From Streptomyces sp. NBC_01723 (lineage in GTDB: Bacteria > Actinomycetota > Actinomycetes > Streptomycetales > Streptomycetaceae): a DNA stretch of 64,000 bases. The position numbers and the translations under genes are program-made. Below the pieces are notes generated by a model. That model searched no databases and was not told the DNA's origin. It was given only the letters and a program-made list of their open reading frames with translations. Location of the stretch: the NCBI RefSeq assembly GCF_036246005.1, contig NZ_CP109171.1:3274001-3338000 (forward strand), read 5' to 3'. This document shows positions 12,161 through 20,411 of the stretch, piece by piece (the stretch's first letter is position 1; every line of letters begins with the position of its first letter).

Positions 12161-12589
12161 ATGTCCTACGACCCGTCCCCGTCGTACCCCCATCACCCCC
12201 CACCGCCGTACCCGCCCCGTGCCCCGGCGCACCAGGCGCCGTCCCACCGCGCCCCGACCCGACGCGCCCCGCGGCGCGACCCGCTGGGGCACCACAGCGA
12301 CCTGCGGATCCTGCGCAGCGCCTACCGCTGGCAGCGGCGCACCGCCACGCTCACCGCGCTCGGCTACTTCACCCTGTTCCTGATCCTGTCCGCCTACGCG
12401 CCCGGATTCATGACCGGCACGGTCGTCGACGGACTGCCCACCGGACTACTGCTCGCCCTGGTCCAACTGCCCGTCACCTGGCTGGCGATCGCGCTCTACG
12501 AGCAGACCGCCCGGCGCCGCGTGGACCCGCTCGCGGACCGCATCCGCAAGGAGGCCGAACTGGACGCCCGGCGGGAGGCGGGACGATGA
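12161..12589 (+). CDS. DUF485 membrane protein, symporter partner
   Basis: A 142-residue protein with a proline- and histidine-rich disordered N-terminus (residues 1-45), then two transmembrane helices (TALGYFTLFLILSAYAPGFM and LPTGLLLALVQLPVTWLAIALY) and a charged C-terminal helix. This is the DUF485 layout; such proteins are co-encoded with acetate/solute:sodium symporters (yjcH next to actP in E. coli). Here it overlaps the symporter start by 4 bases (ATGA), so co-translation and joint function are likely. AAGGAGAACC precedes the start. Confidence 0.88.
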   Translation: MSYDPSPSYPHHPPPPYPPRAPAHQAPSHRAPTRRAPRRDPLGHHSDLRILRSAYRWQRRTATLTALGYFTLFLILSAYAPGFMTGTVVDGLPTGLLLALVQLPVTWLAIALYEQTARRRVDPLADRIRKEAELDARREAGR

Positions 12590-14196
12590 CCGAGTTCAGC
12601 GGCAACGCGCAGACCATGTCCCTGGTCGGCTTCACCGCGGTCGCCACCATCACGCTGCTGCTGTGCGTGATGACCGGCCCCGACCGGGACGACCTCGACG
12701 AGTTCTACACCGGGTACAGCTCCCTGTCCCCGATGCGCAACGGCCTCGCGATCGCGGGCGACTACATCTCGGCGGCGTCCGTCCTCGGCACCAGCGGCGT
12801 CATCGCCCTGTTCGGCCACGACGGTGTCGTGCTGGCGCTCAGCACCGCACTCTCCCTGATGCTGCTGATGTTCCTGCTGGCCGAACCCCTGCGCAACGCG
12901 GGCCGGTTCACCATGGGCGACGCGCTCGCCCGCCGGATGCCCGGCCGCAGCGTCCGCGTCGCCACCTGCGCCGTCACCCTCGCCGCGCTGCTGCCGCTGA
13001 TGCTGGTGCAGCTCGCGGGCACCGGCCAACTGCTCGCCTTCGTCCTCGGGTTCTCCGGCGAGTCGCTGGAGACCGGGTGCATCATCGGGCTGGGTGTGCT
13101 GATGATCAGCTACGCGGCGATCGGCGGGATGAAGGGCACCGCCCTCATCCAGATCCTCAAGATCGTGATGCTGCTCGGCTCGGGCGCCGTGGTGGCCGTA
13201 CTGATCCTCAACCGCTTCGACTGGGACCCGGGCGCGCTGTTCGGCGCGGCGGCGGACCGCAGCGGGGTGGGCTCGGCGTTCCTGCACTCGGGGCTCCAGT
13301 TCGCCGGCGGGCCCCACCCCGACGCCGACATGATCACCGCGCACCTGACGGTCGTACTCGGCGGAGCCTGCCTCCCGCACATCACCATGCGCATGTACAC
13401 CGCCTCCTCGGCCCGCCAGGTACGCCGCTCGATGTCCTGGGCCGTGTCCAGCGTGGCGCTGTTCGTGCTGGTCGTCACGGTCATCGGCTTCGGTGCGACG
13501 GCGCTGGTGGGGCGGGCGGTCGTGGCCGCGGTCGACCCGCAGGGCAACACCGCCTACCTCCTGGGATCGCAGGCCGCCTTCGGTGCGGAGGTGTCCACCG
13601 CGGAAACGTTCCTGTTCACGATGGTCACCACAGCCGTCTTCCTCACCCTGCTCGCCTCCGTCGGCGGCATGATCCTCGCCTGCGCCAACTCCCTGGCCCA
13701 CGACGTGTTCGCCACCCGCGTGCAGGAGATGTCACCGCGCCGCGAGATGGCCCTCGCCCGCGTCTCCGCGCTGGCCGTCGGCGTCCCGGCGATCGTCCTG
13801 GCCACCCTGGTCCAGCACCGCAGCCTCCAGCCACTGGTGACGCTGTCGTTCTGCCTGGGCGCCTCGGCCATCGCCCCCGCCCTGGTCTACGGCCTCTTCT
13901 GGCGCCGCTACACCCGCACCGGGATGCTCAGCACCCTCATCGGCGGCTCGCTGGCCGTCCTGCTGCTGATGCCGGGCACCAACCTGGTCTCGGGCTCACC
14001 CGTCTCCGCCTTCCCCGAGGCCGACTTCAACTGGTTCCCGTTCACCACGACCGGCCTGGTCTCCATCCCGTTCGGCTTCGCCTGCGGCTGGATCGGCACC
14101 ATGCTCTCCGGCCGGCGCAAGGCCGAGGAGCAGCGCCGGCAGTACGAGGCGGTGGAGGGGTGGATCCTGGCGGGGGCGGTGCGCAGGGGCGACTGA
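12586..14196 (+). CDS. Sodium:solute symporter, ActP-like
   Basis: A 536-residue SSS-family transporter with about 13 hydrophobic segments. The N-terminal region DEFYTGYSSLSPMRNGLAIAGDYISAASVLG carries the typical SSS sodium-site context, and the DUF485 partner upstream points to the ActP branch that takes up acetate or other short carboxylates. Compared with E. coli ActP (549 residues) the length is normal. Substrate specificity is inferred from family and partner only. It is the second gene of a two-gene operon. Confidence 0.88.
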   Translation: MTEFSGNAQTMSLVGFTAVATITLLLCVMTGPDRDDLDEFYTGYSSLSPMRNGLAIAGDYISAASVLGTSGVIALFGHDGVVLALSTALSLMLLMFLLAEPLRNAGRFTMGDALARRMPGRSVRVATCAVTLAALLPLMLVQLAGTGQLLAFVLGFSGESLETGCIIGLGVLMISYAAIGGMKGTALIQILKIVMLLGSGAVVAVLILNRFDWDPGALFGAAADRSGVGSAFLHSGLQFAGGPHPDADMITAHLTVVLGGACLPHITMRMYTASSARQVRRSMSWAVSSVALFVLVVTVIGFGATALVGRAVVAAVDPQGNTAYLLGSQAAFGAEVSTAETFLFTMVTTAVFLTLLASVGGMILACANSLAHDVFATRVQEMSPRREMALARVSALAVGVPAIVLATLVQHRSLQPLVTLSFCLGASAIAPALVYGLFWRRYTRTGMLSTLIGGSLAVLLLMPGTNLVSGSPVSAFPEADFNWFPFTTTGLVSIPFGFACGWIGTMLSGRRKAEEQRRQYEAVEGWILAGAVRRGD

Positions 14197-14229
14197 CCAC
14201 GCCGGCCGCCGGGCGGGCCCCGGGTGCCC

Positions 14230-15120
14230 TCACTCGACCGCCCGGCCGGTCAGCGAACTGAGATTGCTGCGTACGGAGGCCATGTGGGCCTGCAGTTCGT
14301 CCCACCGCTCCCCGTGCTCGCGCAGCACCCGCTCCGTCTCGCGGACGATCTCCTCCTGCCGCACCCGGGCCTCGGCGACCACCTCGGCCGCCCGGGCCCG
14401 GGCCTCCTCCCCCATCCGCCCGGCCGCCTCCCCCGCCTCGGCCAGCGCCCGCTCCGCCTCGCACACCTCCCGCTCGGCGCGGGCCACCGCCTCCGCGTGG
14501 TGCGCGTCCAGCGCCTCGGCCCGCTCCTCCTCGGCCCGCTCCGCTCCGGCCAGCCGCTCGGCGTGCTCCCGGCCCTGCGCCGCGAGCGTGTCCTCGGTGC
14601 GCGTGCGCGCCTCGCGCAGCACGGACAGCACCTCTCCGCGCCCCGCCTTCACCTCCCGCCGCGCCTCGATCCGCACCTCGTCGGCCTCCGCACGCGCCAC
14701 GAGCAGCCGCTGCCGGGCCTGTTCGTCGGCCTCGGCGCGCACCGCGTCGGCCCGCGCCCTCGCCGCCTCCAGCACGCCGTCGGCGTACGCCCGCGCTTCC
14801 CGCATCCAGTCGTCCCCCGCGTCACGCGCCCGCTGCCGCACGGCCTCGGCCTCCTCCTCGCCGAGCCGGAACAACCGCCGCGCGCCCTCCCCGAGCACCT
14901 CGTAGTCCTGCGAGGTGAGCTGCGCGACCTCGTCCAGCAGGTCGCCCAGGTCCTCCTCCATCTCCCGGGCGAGCACGGTGAGGCGGGCGGCCCGCTCCCA
15001 GGCCGCGTCGCGGTCGTCGGAGAGCGCCGCGACACACTCCTCCACCTGTTCCGGACGGTAGCCGCGCTCACGCCCGCGTACGGTCACGAATCCGTCGGGA
15101 GCCGCCGCTGCGCTGCTCAT
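14230..15120 (-). CDS. Long coiled-coil protein, cellulose-binding/DivIVA-like
   Basis: A 296-residue cytoplasmic protein that is almost entirely alanine/glutamate/arginine heptads from residue 30 to the end. The N-terminal segment FVTVRGRERGYRPEQVEECVAALSDDRDAAWERAARL resembles the start of actinobacterial proteins annotated as cellulose-binding or DivIVA/Scy-like. No enzymatic motif is present. Start 15120 was chosen over an ATG three codons upstream because AGGGGTGAT sits at proper distance. A scaffold or polarity role is possible from the fold type but is not shown by the sequence. Confidence 0.75.
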   Translation of the reverse strand: MSSAAAAPDGFVTVRGRERGYRPEQVEECVAALSDDRDAAWERAARLTVLAREMEEDLGDLLDEVAQLTSQDYEVLGEGARRLFRLGEEEAEAVRQRARDAGDDWMREARAYADGVLEAARARADAVRAEADEQARQRLLVARAEADEVRIEARREVKAGRGEVLSVLREARTRTEDTLAAQGREHAERLAGAERAEEERAEALDAHHAEAVARAEREVCEAERALAEAGEAAGRMGEEARARAAEVVAEARVRQEEIVRETERVLREHGERWDELQAHMASVRSNLSSLTGRAVE

Positions 15121-15213
15121 GCTGATCACCCCTGTGGTGAACCTGCCGCACTAAATGGACTTAACCGACTTTATGGATCGGATGTAAGCCCTCGTCATGC
15201 GACACACCGCACG

Positions 15214-15263
15214 CGAAGGGCGGGGCTCGGTCGCCTCACCGGCCGACCGGGCCCCGCCCTTCG
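15214..15263 (-). terminator. Terminator after the SUKH-4/deaminase gene
   Basis: A 13-bp perfect stem (CGAAGGGCGGGGC with its complement) continues with a second pairing segment CGGTCG/CGACCG around a short loop. It lies about 80 bases after the stop of the leftward 15344-18025 gene and before the promoter region of the coiled-coil gene, so it probably ends the toxin/immunity-like operon. Confidence 0.75.
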
Positions 15264-15288
15264 ATACGTCAGGAACGCCGCCGTCCAG

Positions 15289-15361
15289 CAGCAGTCCGTC
15301 CCACAGCAGTCCGTGTCACGCAGGCCGTCTCACGCAGGCCGTCTCAGAGCAGTCCGTCCCA
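15289..15361. repeat. Five-copy 14/15-bp tandem repeat spanning a stop codon
   Basis: Five adjacent units, 15289-15303, 15304-15318, 15319-15332, 15333-15346 and 15347-15361, share the core GCAGNCCGTCTCA (units 3 and 4 are identical). Read on the minus strand the last unit encodes the C-terminus WDGLL of the leftward gene and the next carries its TGA; the other copies repeat this end downstream. It is a minisatellite formed by duplication of the gene's 3' end, not a CRISPR array (no spacers). Confidence 0.85.
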
Positions 15362-18025
15362 CATCTGTTCCAGCAGCACCGACCACCAGCTCTCCGGCGA
15401 GCCGAGCGCCGCCGGGTCCAGCGCGGCCAGCTGCGCCTGGAAGTCGACGGTCCAGCGGCCCGCCTGCTCCTGGTTCAGACCGAACCTGAGCCGCCACATC
15501 CGGCCCAGCAGCGCCAGCGAGCGCGCGAACTCCGGCAGCCCGGAGTTCACGAACTGCGGCGGCACCGGCGCACCGCCCGGCCCCGCCTCCACCGGCACGG
15601 CCACGATGGCCGCGGTGCCGTACTGCACACAGACCGCGCGGCCGAAGTCGCTGCCGACGACGAGGTACGAACCCGCGTCCGAGGCCGGCTGCACCCCCCG
15701 TTCGGCCGCCAGCTCCGCCAGCGTGGGCACCGGGCGCCCCGGCTGGGCCTGCGCCCAGAAGAACGGCCCCATGTCCATCGGCAGACCCGCGGCCACCAGC
15801 GTGTGCGCCACGACCGGCGGCACACCCTGCCGGGAGACCGCGGCCTGCTCGAACCGGAAGACCCCCGGTCCGAACGCGCCGCCCAGCTCCTGACCGATCG
15901 CCTCCGGCGGAACCGGCGGCACCGGCTGCACCTGCGGCAGCGGAGCGCGCACCGGCGCCGGACGGGCCGGCCCGTCGGCCACCTGGTGCAGCTCGCCCTG
16001 GTGCGCGAGCAGTTGCCGCATGCCCTGCTGCCGGCTCGCGTGGTCCGTGCCGTACGGGGCGATCGAGGTGATCCGCGCCTGCGGCCACTGCTCCCGGATC
16101 ATCCGCGCGCAGTACGCGCCCGGCAGCTCGCACGACTCCAGCTCGGTGTGCAGCTCCAGCACCTGGTCCGGCGGGACGTTCATGGAGCGCAGCTCGTGGA
16201 ACATCTGCCACTCCGGGTGCGGCGTGCCCGGCGCCGAACGCCGGATCAGCTGCTGCTCGGAGCCGTCGTGGGCGCGGTAGCGGAGCACGGCCTGGTAGCC
16301 CGGACCGACGGTCGGCTGACCGGCGGGCGGCTGCGGATAGCCGTACGCCTGCGGCTGACCGGGCATCGGCTGCCCGGGCGGCGGCATGGCACCCGGCGGC
16401 ATCGGCTGCCCGCCGCCGGGGGCCCCCGGAGCGCCGGGCGGCGGCGGAGGCGCGCCGACTCCACCGGGTCCGCCGAGCGAGGGCGCGGCCAGCACGGTCT
16501 GCGCGTGGTGCACGGCGCCGCCCGAGGAGCCCTGCGCGCCGGGCATCCCCGGAGCGGCGGGCGGGGGCGGCGTCCCCGGAGCCGCGGGCGCGCCCGGCGC
16601 ACCGGGGGCCCCAGGAGCGCCCGGAGCCGCGGGGGCACCGGGAGGCCCGGGAGGAGCCGGAGGCTGGGGCGCACCGCCACCCGCGCGGCCGGGGTCGGCC
16701 AGCATCGTGGCGGCGTGGTGCATACCGCCCGGCGGCGTTCCGCCCGGAGCGCTCGGCGGGGGCGGCGTACCCGGCGCCTGCGGACCGGGGGGCGTACCGG
16801 GCGGCGTGCCCGGCGCGGCAGGAGGCTGCGGAGCACCCGGCGGAGGCGGCGGCGTCCCCGGCCCAGCCGGCGCCCCCGGGCCACCCGGACCCTCGGGCCC
16901 GAGCGAAGACACCAGCTGCGTAGGCACGTACCCGCCGGCCGGCGTACCCGGTGCCGGAGTCCCCGACGGCGGCGGCGTGGAGCCGGGCCGCCCGCCCGGC
17001 ACACCCGGGGCACCGGGCGGAGGCGGCGTGGTCGGGCCACCGCCACGGCGCGGCGGAGGCGCCGCCTTGCTGGTCGCGGCGTCGGCGATGTCCCCGGTGT
17101 TCGGCGCGGGCGGCTGAGCCGGCGCGGCGGGCGCACCCGGACCTGCGGGCGGCTGCGCGGCGGGCGGCGTCTGCGGCGCGGACGGCGGCGTGCCCGGACC
17201 GGCGGGCGCGGCGGACGCGTTCGGCTCGTCGAGCGCGGGCGACAGCGCCGTCGGCGGCAGCGAACTGCCGCCCGACATCAGCGCCGTCTTGGCGTCCGGC
17301 GTCGCGGGCGGCGGCGCGTCGTCGTCGGCCCCGCTCAGCGGCGGCGAGAACACGGTCTGCGGCAGCGGTACGGAACGGTCCTCACCGGCGTCCGCGTTGG
17401 TGTCCGTCCCCGCCCAGGGCGTCGCCCCGGCAGGGGCACCCGGCGTACCGGACGCACCCGCGCCCGCCCCGGAGCCGCCGTCACCACCGGACGCGGCGGC
17501 AGGCCACGCCGCACCGCTGCCCCCGGCAGGGGCCGACGGCACGCCGGCCTCGGTCTCGGGAAGCGGAGCGGCAGGACCGGCCACGGAACCGGAACCGGAA
17601 GCACCGGCGTCCCCGGTGCCGCTGTCCCGATCCCCGCGCCTGCGGTCCGGAATCCCCAGCTTGTCCGCCGCCTCCTGCAGCCACTCCGGCGGACTCAGCA
17701 GGAACGACGTCTGGTTCAGGTCGACCCGCGCGGCGGGCGCCGGCTGCGCCTCCTCGGCCTCGTCGGGACGGCCGTACTCCTCCTCGTACCGGCGGATGAC
17801 CTCACCCACCGGCAGCCCCGGCCACAGCGTCGCCTCCCCGCTGTCCCGGGCGATCACCAGCCGCTGCGCACCGCCGTCCGAACGCGGGCCGTCCGCACGG
17901 TCCTCGGCCCACACCACGAAACCGAGGTCGAACTCCCGCACGCGCACCTCACGGTGCTGGTACGCCGGCAGCTCGCCGTTGACCCACTCCTCCGCGCGCT
18001 CCTGCGCCTGCGCGAACGTCACCAT
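15344..18025 (-). CDS. Deaminase-like and SUKH-4 immunity-like fusion protein with Pro/Gly linker
   Basis: An 893-residue multidomain protein without signal peptide. Residues 1-130 form an N-terminal globular domain (EEWVNGEL, VWAEDRADGPR) of the type seen in actinobacterial toxin/immunity loci. Residues about 130-560 are a low-complexity Pro/Gly/Ala linker. Next is a nucleotide/nucleic-acid deaminase-like segment, VLELHTELESCELPGAYC, with the zinc-binding His-x-Glu and paired cysteines in the XOO_2897-type arrangement. The last about 190 residues look like a SUKH-4 immunity domain (YLVVGSDFGRAVCVQYG, NSGLPEFARSLALL). It lies 7 bases after a WHH/SUKH gene in the same operon. Domain calls come from motif recognition; activity is inferred. 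Confidence 0.7.
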   Translation of the reverse strand: MVTFAQAQERAEEWVNGELPAYQHREVRVREFDLGFVVWAEDRADGPRSDGGAQRLVIARDSGEATLWPGLPVGEVIRRYEEEYGRPDEAEEAQPAPAARVDLNQTSFLLSPPEWLQEAADKLGIPDRRRGDRDSGTGDAGASGSGSVAGPAAPLPETEAGVPSAPAGGSGAAWPAAASGGDGGSGAGAGASGTPGAPAGATPWAGTDTNADAGEDRSVPLPQTVFSPPLSGADDDAPPPATPDAKTALMSGGSSLPPTALSPALDEPNASAAPAGPGTPPSAPQTPPAAQPPAGPGAPAAPAQPPAPNTGDIADAATSKAAPPPRRGGGPTTPPPPGAPGVPGGRPGSTPPPSGTPAPGTPAGGYVPTQLVSSLGPEGPGGPGAPAGPGTPPPPPGAPQPPAAPGTPPGTPPGPQAPGTPPPPSAPGGTPPGGMHHAATMLADPGRAGGGAPQPPAPPGPPGAPAAPGAPGAPGAPGAPAAPGTPPPPAAPGMPGAQGSSGGAVHHAQTVLAAPSLGGPGGVGAPPPPPGAPGAPGGGQPMPPGAMPPPGQPMPGQPQAYGYPQPPAGQPTVGPGYQAVLRYRAHDGSEQQLIRRSAPGTPHPEWQMFHELRSMNVPPDQVLELHTELESCELPGAYCARMIREQWPQARITSIAPYGTDHASRQQGMRQLLAHQGELHQVADGPARPAPVRAPLPQVQPVPPVPPEAIGQELGGAFGPGVFRFEQAAVSRQGVPPVVAHTLVAAGLPMDMGPFFWAQAQPGRPVPTLAELAAERGVQPASDAGSYLVVGSDFGRAVCVQYGTAAIVAVPVEAGPGGAPVPPQFVNSGLPEFARSLALLGRMWRLRFGLNQEQAGRWTVDFQAQLAALDPAALGSPESWWSVLLEQMWDGLL

Positions 18026-18032
18026 CGTCAGC

Positions 18033-19028
18033 TCACTCCCCTACGGACGCCGGCGTCGCGGGCACCACGTGCGCGAATCCGCCGTCCACCATCAGGTTCG
18101 CCACCGTCTCCAGCTCCGGCGGGGACCCCGCCAGCCGCGACAGGAACGCGTCGAAGTCCTCGCCGCAGGGCATCAGCAGCCGCTCCACCCGGTCCGCGGG
18201 CGGCAACGAGGGATCCACGTCGCGCACGTCGTCGTAGGCACAGAACCACACCGAACCGAGCCGGTCGCCCTTGACCTTCACCGCGAGCAGACCGCCCTGG
18301 ACGAACGCGACACCCAAGTAGTCCTTGGTCAGGTGGTCCCGCAGGCACTTGTTGACATAGACGAGGTCGTTGACCGCCGCCTCCTCACGCACCGTGAAGA
18401 ACGGCTGGTCGACCAGCAGCCCCAGCTCGGCGTCGAGCGCCGTGCCGACCGGCGCACAGCCGCCCGCCGCCTTCAGGAACGACCGGTACGCGCCCGGCAG
18501 CCGGTAGCCGAGACCCTCCTCGACCCCCAGCACCTGCTGCTCCGAGACCGCGACGCCCGACTTCGGCAGCCCGAAGTGCGCCGGACGCGTCTCCTGCAAG
18601 GGCCTGGTGCCGCGCTTGCCCTGGTCCACGGTCGCCGTCGCGATGCCGCCGTGGTGCCGCAGCAGCGCCTTCACCTCGACCGGCACCAGTTCCATCCGGC
18701 GCGAACCGGCCACGTGGTGCCACGTCCAGCCGTGCGGCGTCGCCACCGCGGGCACCGTGTCCCACAGCTCGTGCCCCGACGCGGACAGCGCCGCGTTGGC
18801 CGACACGTAGTCCGTCAGCCGCAACTCGTCGACGCCGAACCCCACGGGCGGCTCCGCGATCTCCGCCACCGCGCGGGCGTACGGCGAGAAGACGGGGTAG
18901 CCGCCCTCGTCAACCCGTACTCCTCTCGGGTGACGGGCCGCCCGCACCGGATCCGGGAAATGCACGACCTGCCCGGCATAGGCCGCGTTCGGCGGCGCGG
19001 CTCGCTGCCCGAGCCGACCTGTAGTCAT
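18033..19028 (-). CDS. WHH-type nuclease domain fused to SUKH (SMI1/KNR4) domain
   Basis: A 331-residue cytoplasmic protein. Residues about 95-135 (GWTWHHVAGSRRMELVPVEVKALLRHHGG) carry the W-H-H, LVP and HxGG pattern of the WHH branch of HNH/EndoVII toxin nucleases. From about 165 onward (GVEEGLGYRLPGAYRSFLKAAGG ... GVAFVQGGLLAVKVKG) is a classical SMI1/KNR4 SUKH immunity fold. Toxin and immunity domains in one polypeptide suggest a self-neutralised or regulatory protein rather than a secreted toxin; there is no signal peptide. Start 19028 follows AGGGGGC. First gene of the operon with the SUKH-4 fusion, divergent from the YwqJ-like gene. Confidence 0.75.
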   Translation of the reverse strand: MTTGRLGQRAAPPNAAYAGQVVHFPDPVRAARHPRGVRVDEGGYPVFSPYARAVAEIAEPPVGFGVDELRLTDYVSANAALSASGHELWDTVPAVATPHGWTWHHVAGSRRMELVPVEVKALLRHHGGIATATVDQGKRGTRPLQETRPAHFGLPKSGVAVSEQQVLGVEEGLGYRLPGAYRSFLKAAGGCAPVGTALDAELGLLVDQPFFTVREEAAVNDLVYVNKCLRDHLTKDYLGVAFVQGGLLAVKVKGDRLGSVWFCAYDDVRDVDPSLPPADRVERLLMPCGEDFDAFLSRLAGSPPELETVANLMVDGGFAHVVPATPASVGE

Positions 19029-19302
19029 GGCGGTTGCCCCCTGCGGCGTCTGTCTGATCTGTCTGCACTGTCTGGTCACCGCACGCATGAGCGGTGCCGA
19101 CAGCCTATGCGGTACGTCGAGAGGGGTCACCGGCGCCGGACCCCGCACCCGACACGCCGACCTCCGCATCCGTGACCTGCCGTCACCCTCCCGTGACACA
19201 GGGCCCATACCCGGGCGTGTCGCCAAGCCCCAGCTTCCCCAGCAGCCACGGGATTTGGCACTCTGTGACCATCCGGGGGATGCTCAGGAGGGGAAGATGA
19301 TC

Positions 19303-19833
19303 ATGAGTGCGACACAGACGGGACCCGTCACCGGGCGACCCGACGACCCCCGGGGCGGCGACCCCCGCATCGGCTGGAGCAGCGCCGAGGCCCCGCACGC
19401 CCCCACCCTCCGGCACCGCCGCGACGGCATACTCCCGACCGTCGCCGCCGCCCTCTCCGTGCGCGGCACCACCCTCACCGGCACGGCCACCCGCGCCGAC
19501 GCCCCGCCCGCTCTGCACCATCTCGTCCAGGACTTCCTCGACACCCTCACCAGCGGCCAACGAGACCGTTACACCGGCCGCTGCGCCGAGACGATCCTCA
19601 TCTCACGGCACCTGGCCACCACCGACGCCACCCGCAGCAAACGCGCCGCACGAAAACCCATGACCAACGGCGAAGCCCGCAAAGCACTCAAACACGCCAA
19701 ACTCACCACCCGCCGCATCCGCGAGGACGGCGACCCCCTCCACGGCAGCTTCGCCGCACCGTGCCGCGCCTGCACCGCCCTCAGCGCCCACTTCGGCGTC
19801 CGCGTCGTCGACCCCACGACGAGCGAGGGCTGA
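19303..19833 (+). CDS. YwqJ-like deaminase domain protein
   Basis: A 176-residue protein whose C-terminal half carries the YwqJ deaminase signature: GRCAETILISRHL with the catalytic C-A-E near residue 93, the basic helix KPMTNGEARKALKHAK, and the second zinc-binding motif APCRACTAL near 158. YwqJ-like domains are nucleic-acid or nucleotide deaminase toxins in polymorphic-toxin systems. The start at 19303 was chosen over ATG 19297 because GGAGGGG is then 9 bases away. The next gene downstream is a SUKH-3-like protein, the usual cognate immunity family. No export signal is visible. Confidence 0.8.
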   Translation: MSATQTGPVTGRPDDPRGGDPRIGWSSAEAPHAPTLRHRRDGILPTVAAALSVRGTTLTGTATRADAPPALHHLVQDFLDTLTSGQRDRYTGRCAETILISRHLATTDATRSKRAARKPMTNGEARKALKHAKLTTRRIREDGDPLHGSFAAPCRACTALSAHFGVRVVDPTTSEG

Positions 19834-19895
19834 CCCGCCGGCCACCGACGCCGAGGACCGAGCCGCCAGAGCCGACCGAAGAGAACCAAGAGCCG

Positions 19896-20411
19896 ATGCA
19901 AGCCGACCGCACCTCCACCACCCGCTTCCCCGTCCCCGTCGACGCCGCACTGCGCGACGCCGGCTGGCAACCCGGACGCTGGGACATCAAACAGGCCGAG
20001 ATCTGGGCCGACACCCTGCGCGAACACACCTCACCGGCCGGACACCGCCACACCGTCTTCCCCGCCGCCGTCGAGGCGTGGGCCGAGTTCGGCGGCCTCC
20101 ACCTCACCCCCACGGGCCCCGGCCGCCAGATCGCCCCCGCCACCCTGCACCTCGACCCCCTGCACGGCCTCCACATGGCCCGCACCCTCGGCGACCTCGG
20201 CCGCGCCCTCGACACCCAGACCTGCCCCCTCGGCACCGAGACCGACAGCCAGGCCCTCATCGCCATCGACACCGAGGGCCGCGTCTACGCCCTCGACCAC
20301 ACCGGCGACTGGTACCTCGGCCCCGACATCGACACCGCCCTCGCGACGCTCGTCGCCGGCACCCAGCCGACCCGCCTCACCACCGGCCGACCCCACACGG
20401 CCACCGCCTAG
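19896..20411 (+). CDS. SUKH-3 family immunity-like protein
   Basis: A 171-residue protein with the SUKH-3 pattern: DAALRDAGWQPGRWD at the start, AWAEFGGLHL in the centre, and IAIDTEGRVYALDHTGDWYLGPDIDTAL at the C-terminus. SUKH-3 proteins neutralise deaminase-type toxins, and it follows the YwqJ-like deaminase gene by 62 bases on the same strand, so the two probably form a toxin/immunity pair. Its stop shares a CTAG tetranucleotide with the stop of the convergent histidine kinase gene. Confidence 0.85.
   Translation: MQADRTSTTRFPVPVDAALRDAGWQPGRWDIKQAEIWADTLREHTSPAGHRHTVFPAAVEAWAEFGGLHLTPTGPGRQIAPATLHLDPLHGLHMARTLGDLGRALDTQTCPLGTETDSQALIAIDTEGRVYALDHTGDWYLGPDIDTALATLVAGTQPTRLTTGRPHTATA

Noticed and set aside
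15289..15361. Possible CRISPR array
   Set aside because: Units are directly adjacent with no spacers and derive from the 3' end of a coding gene.
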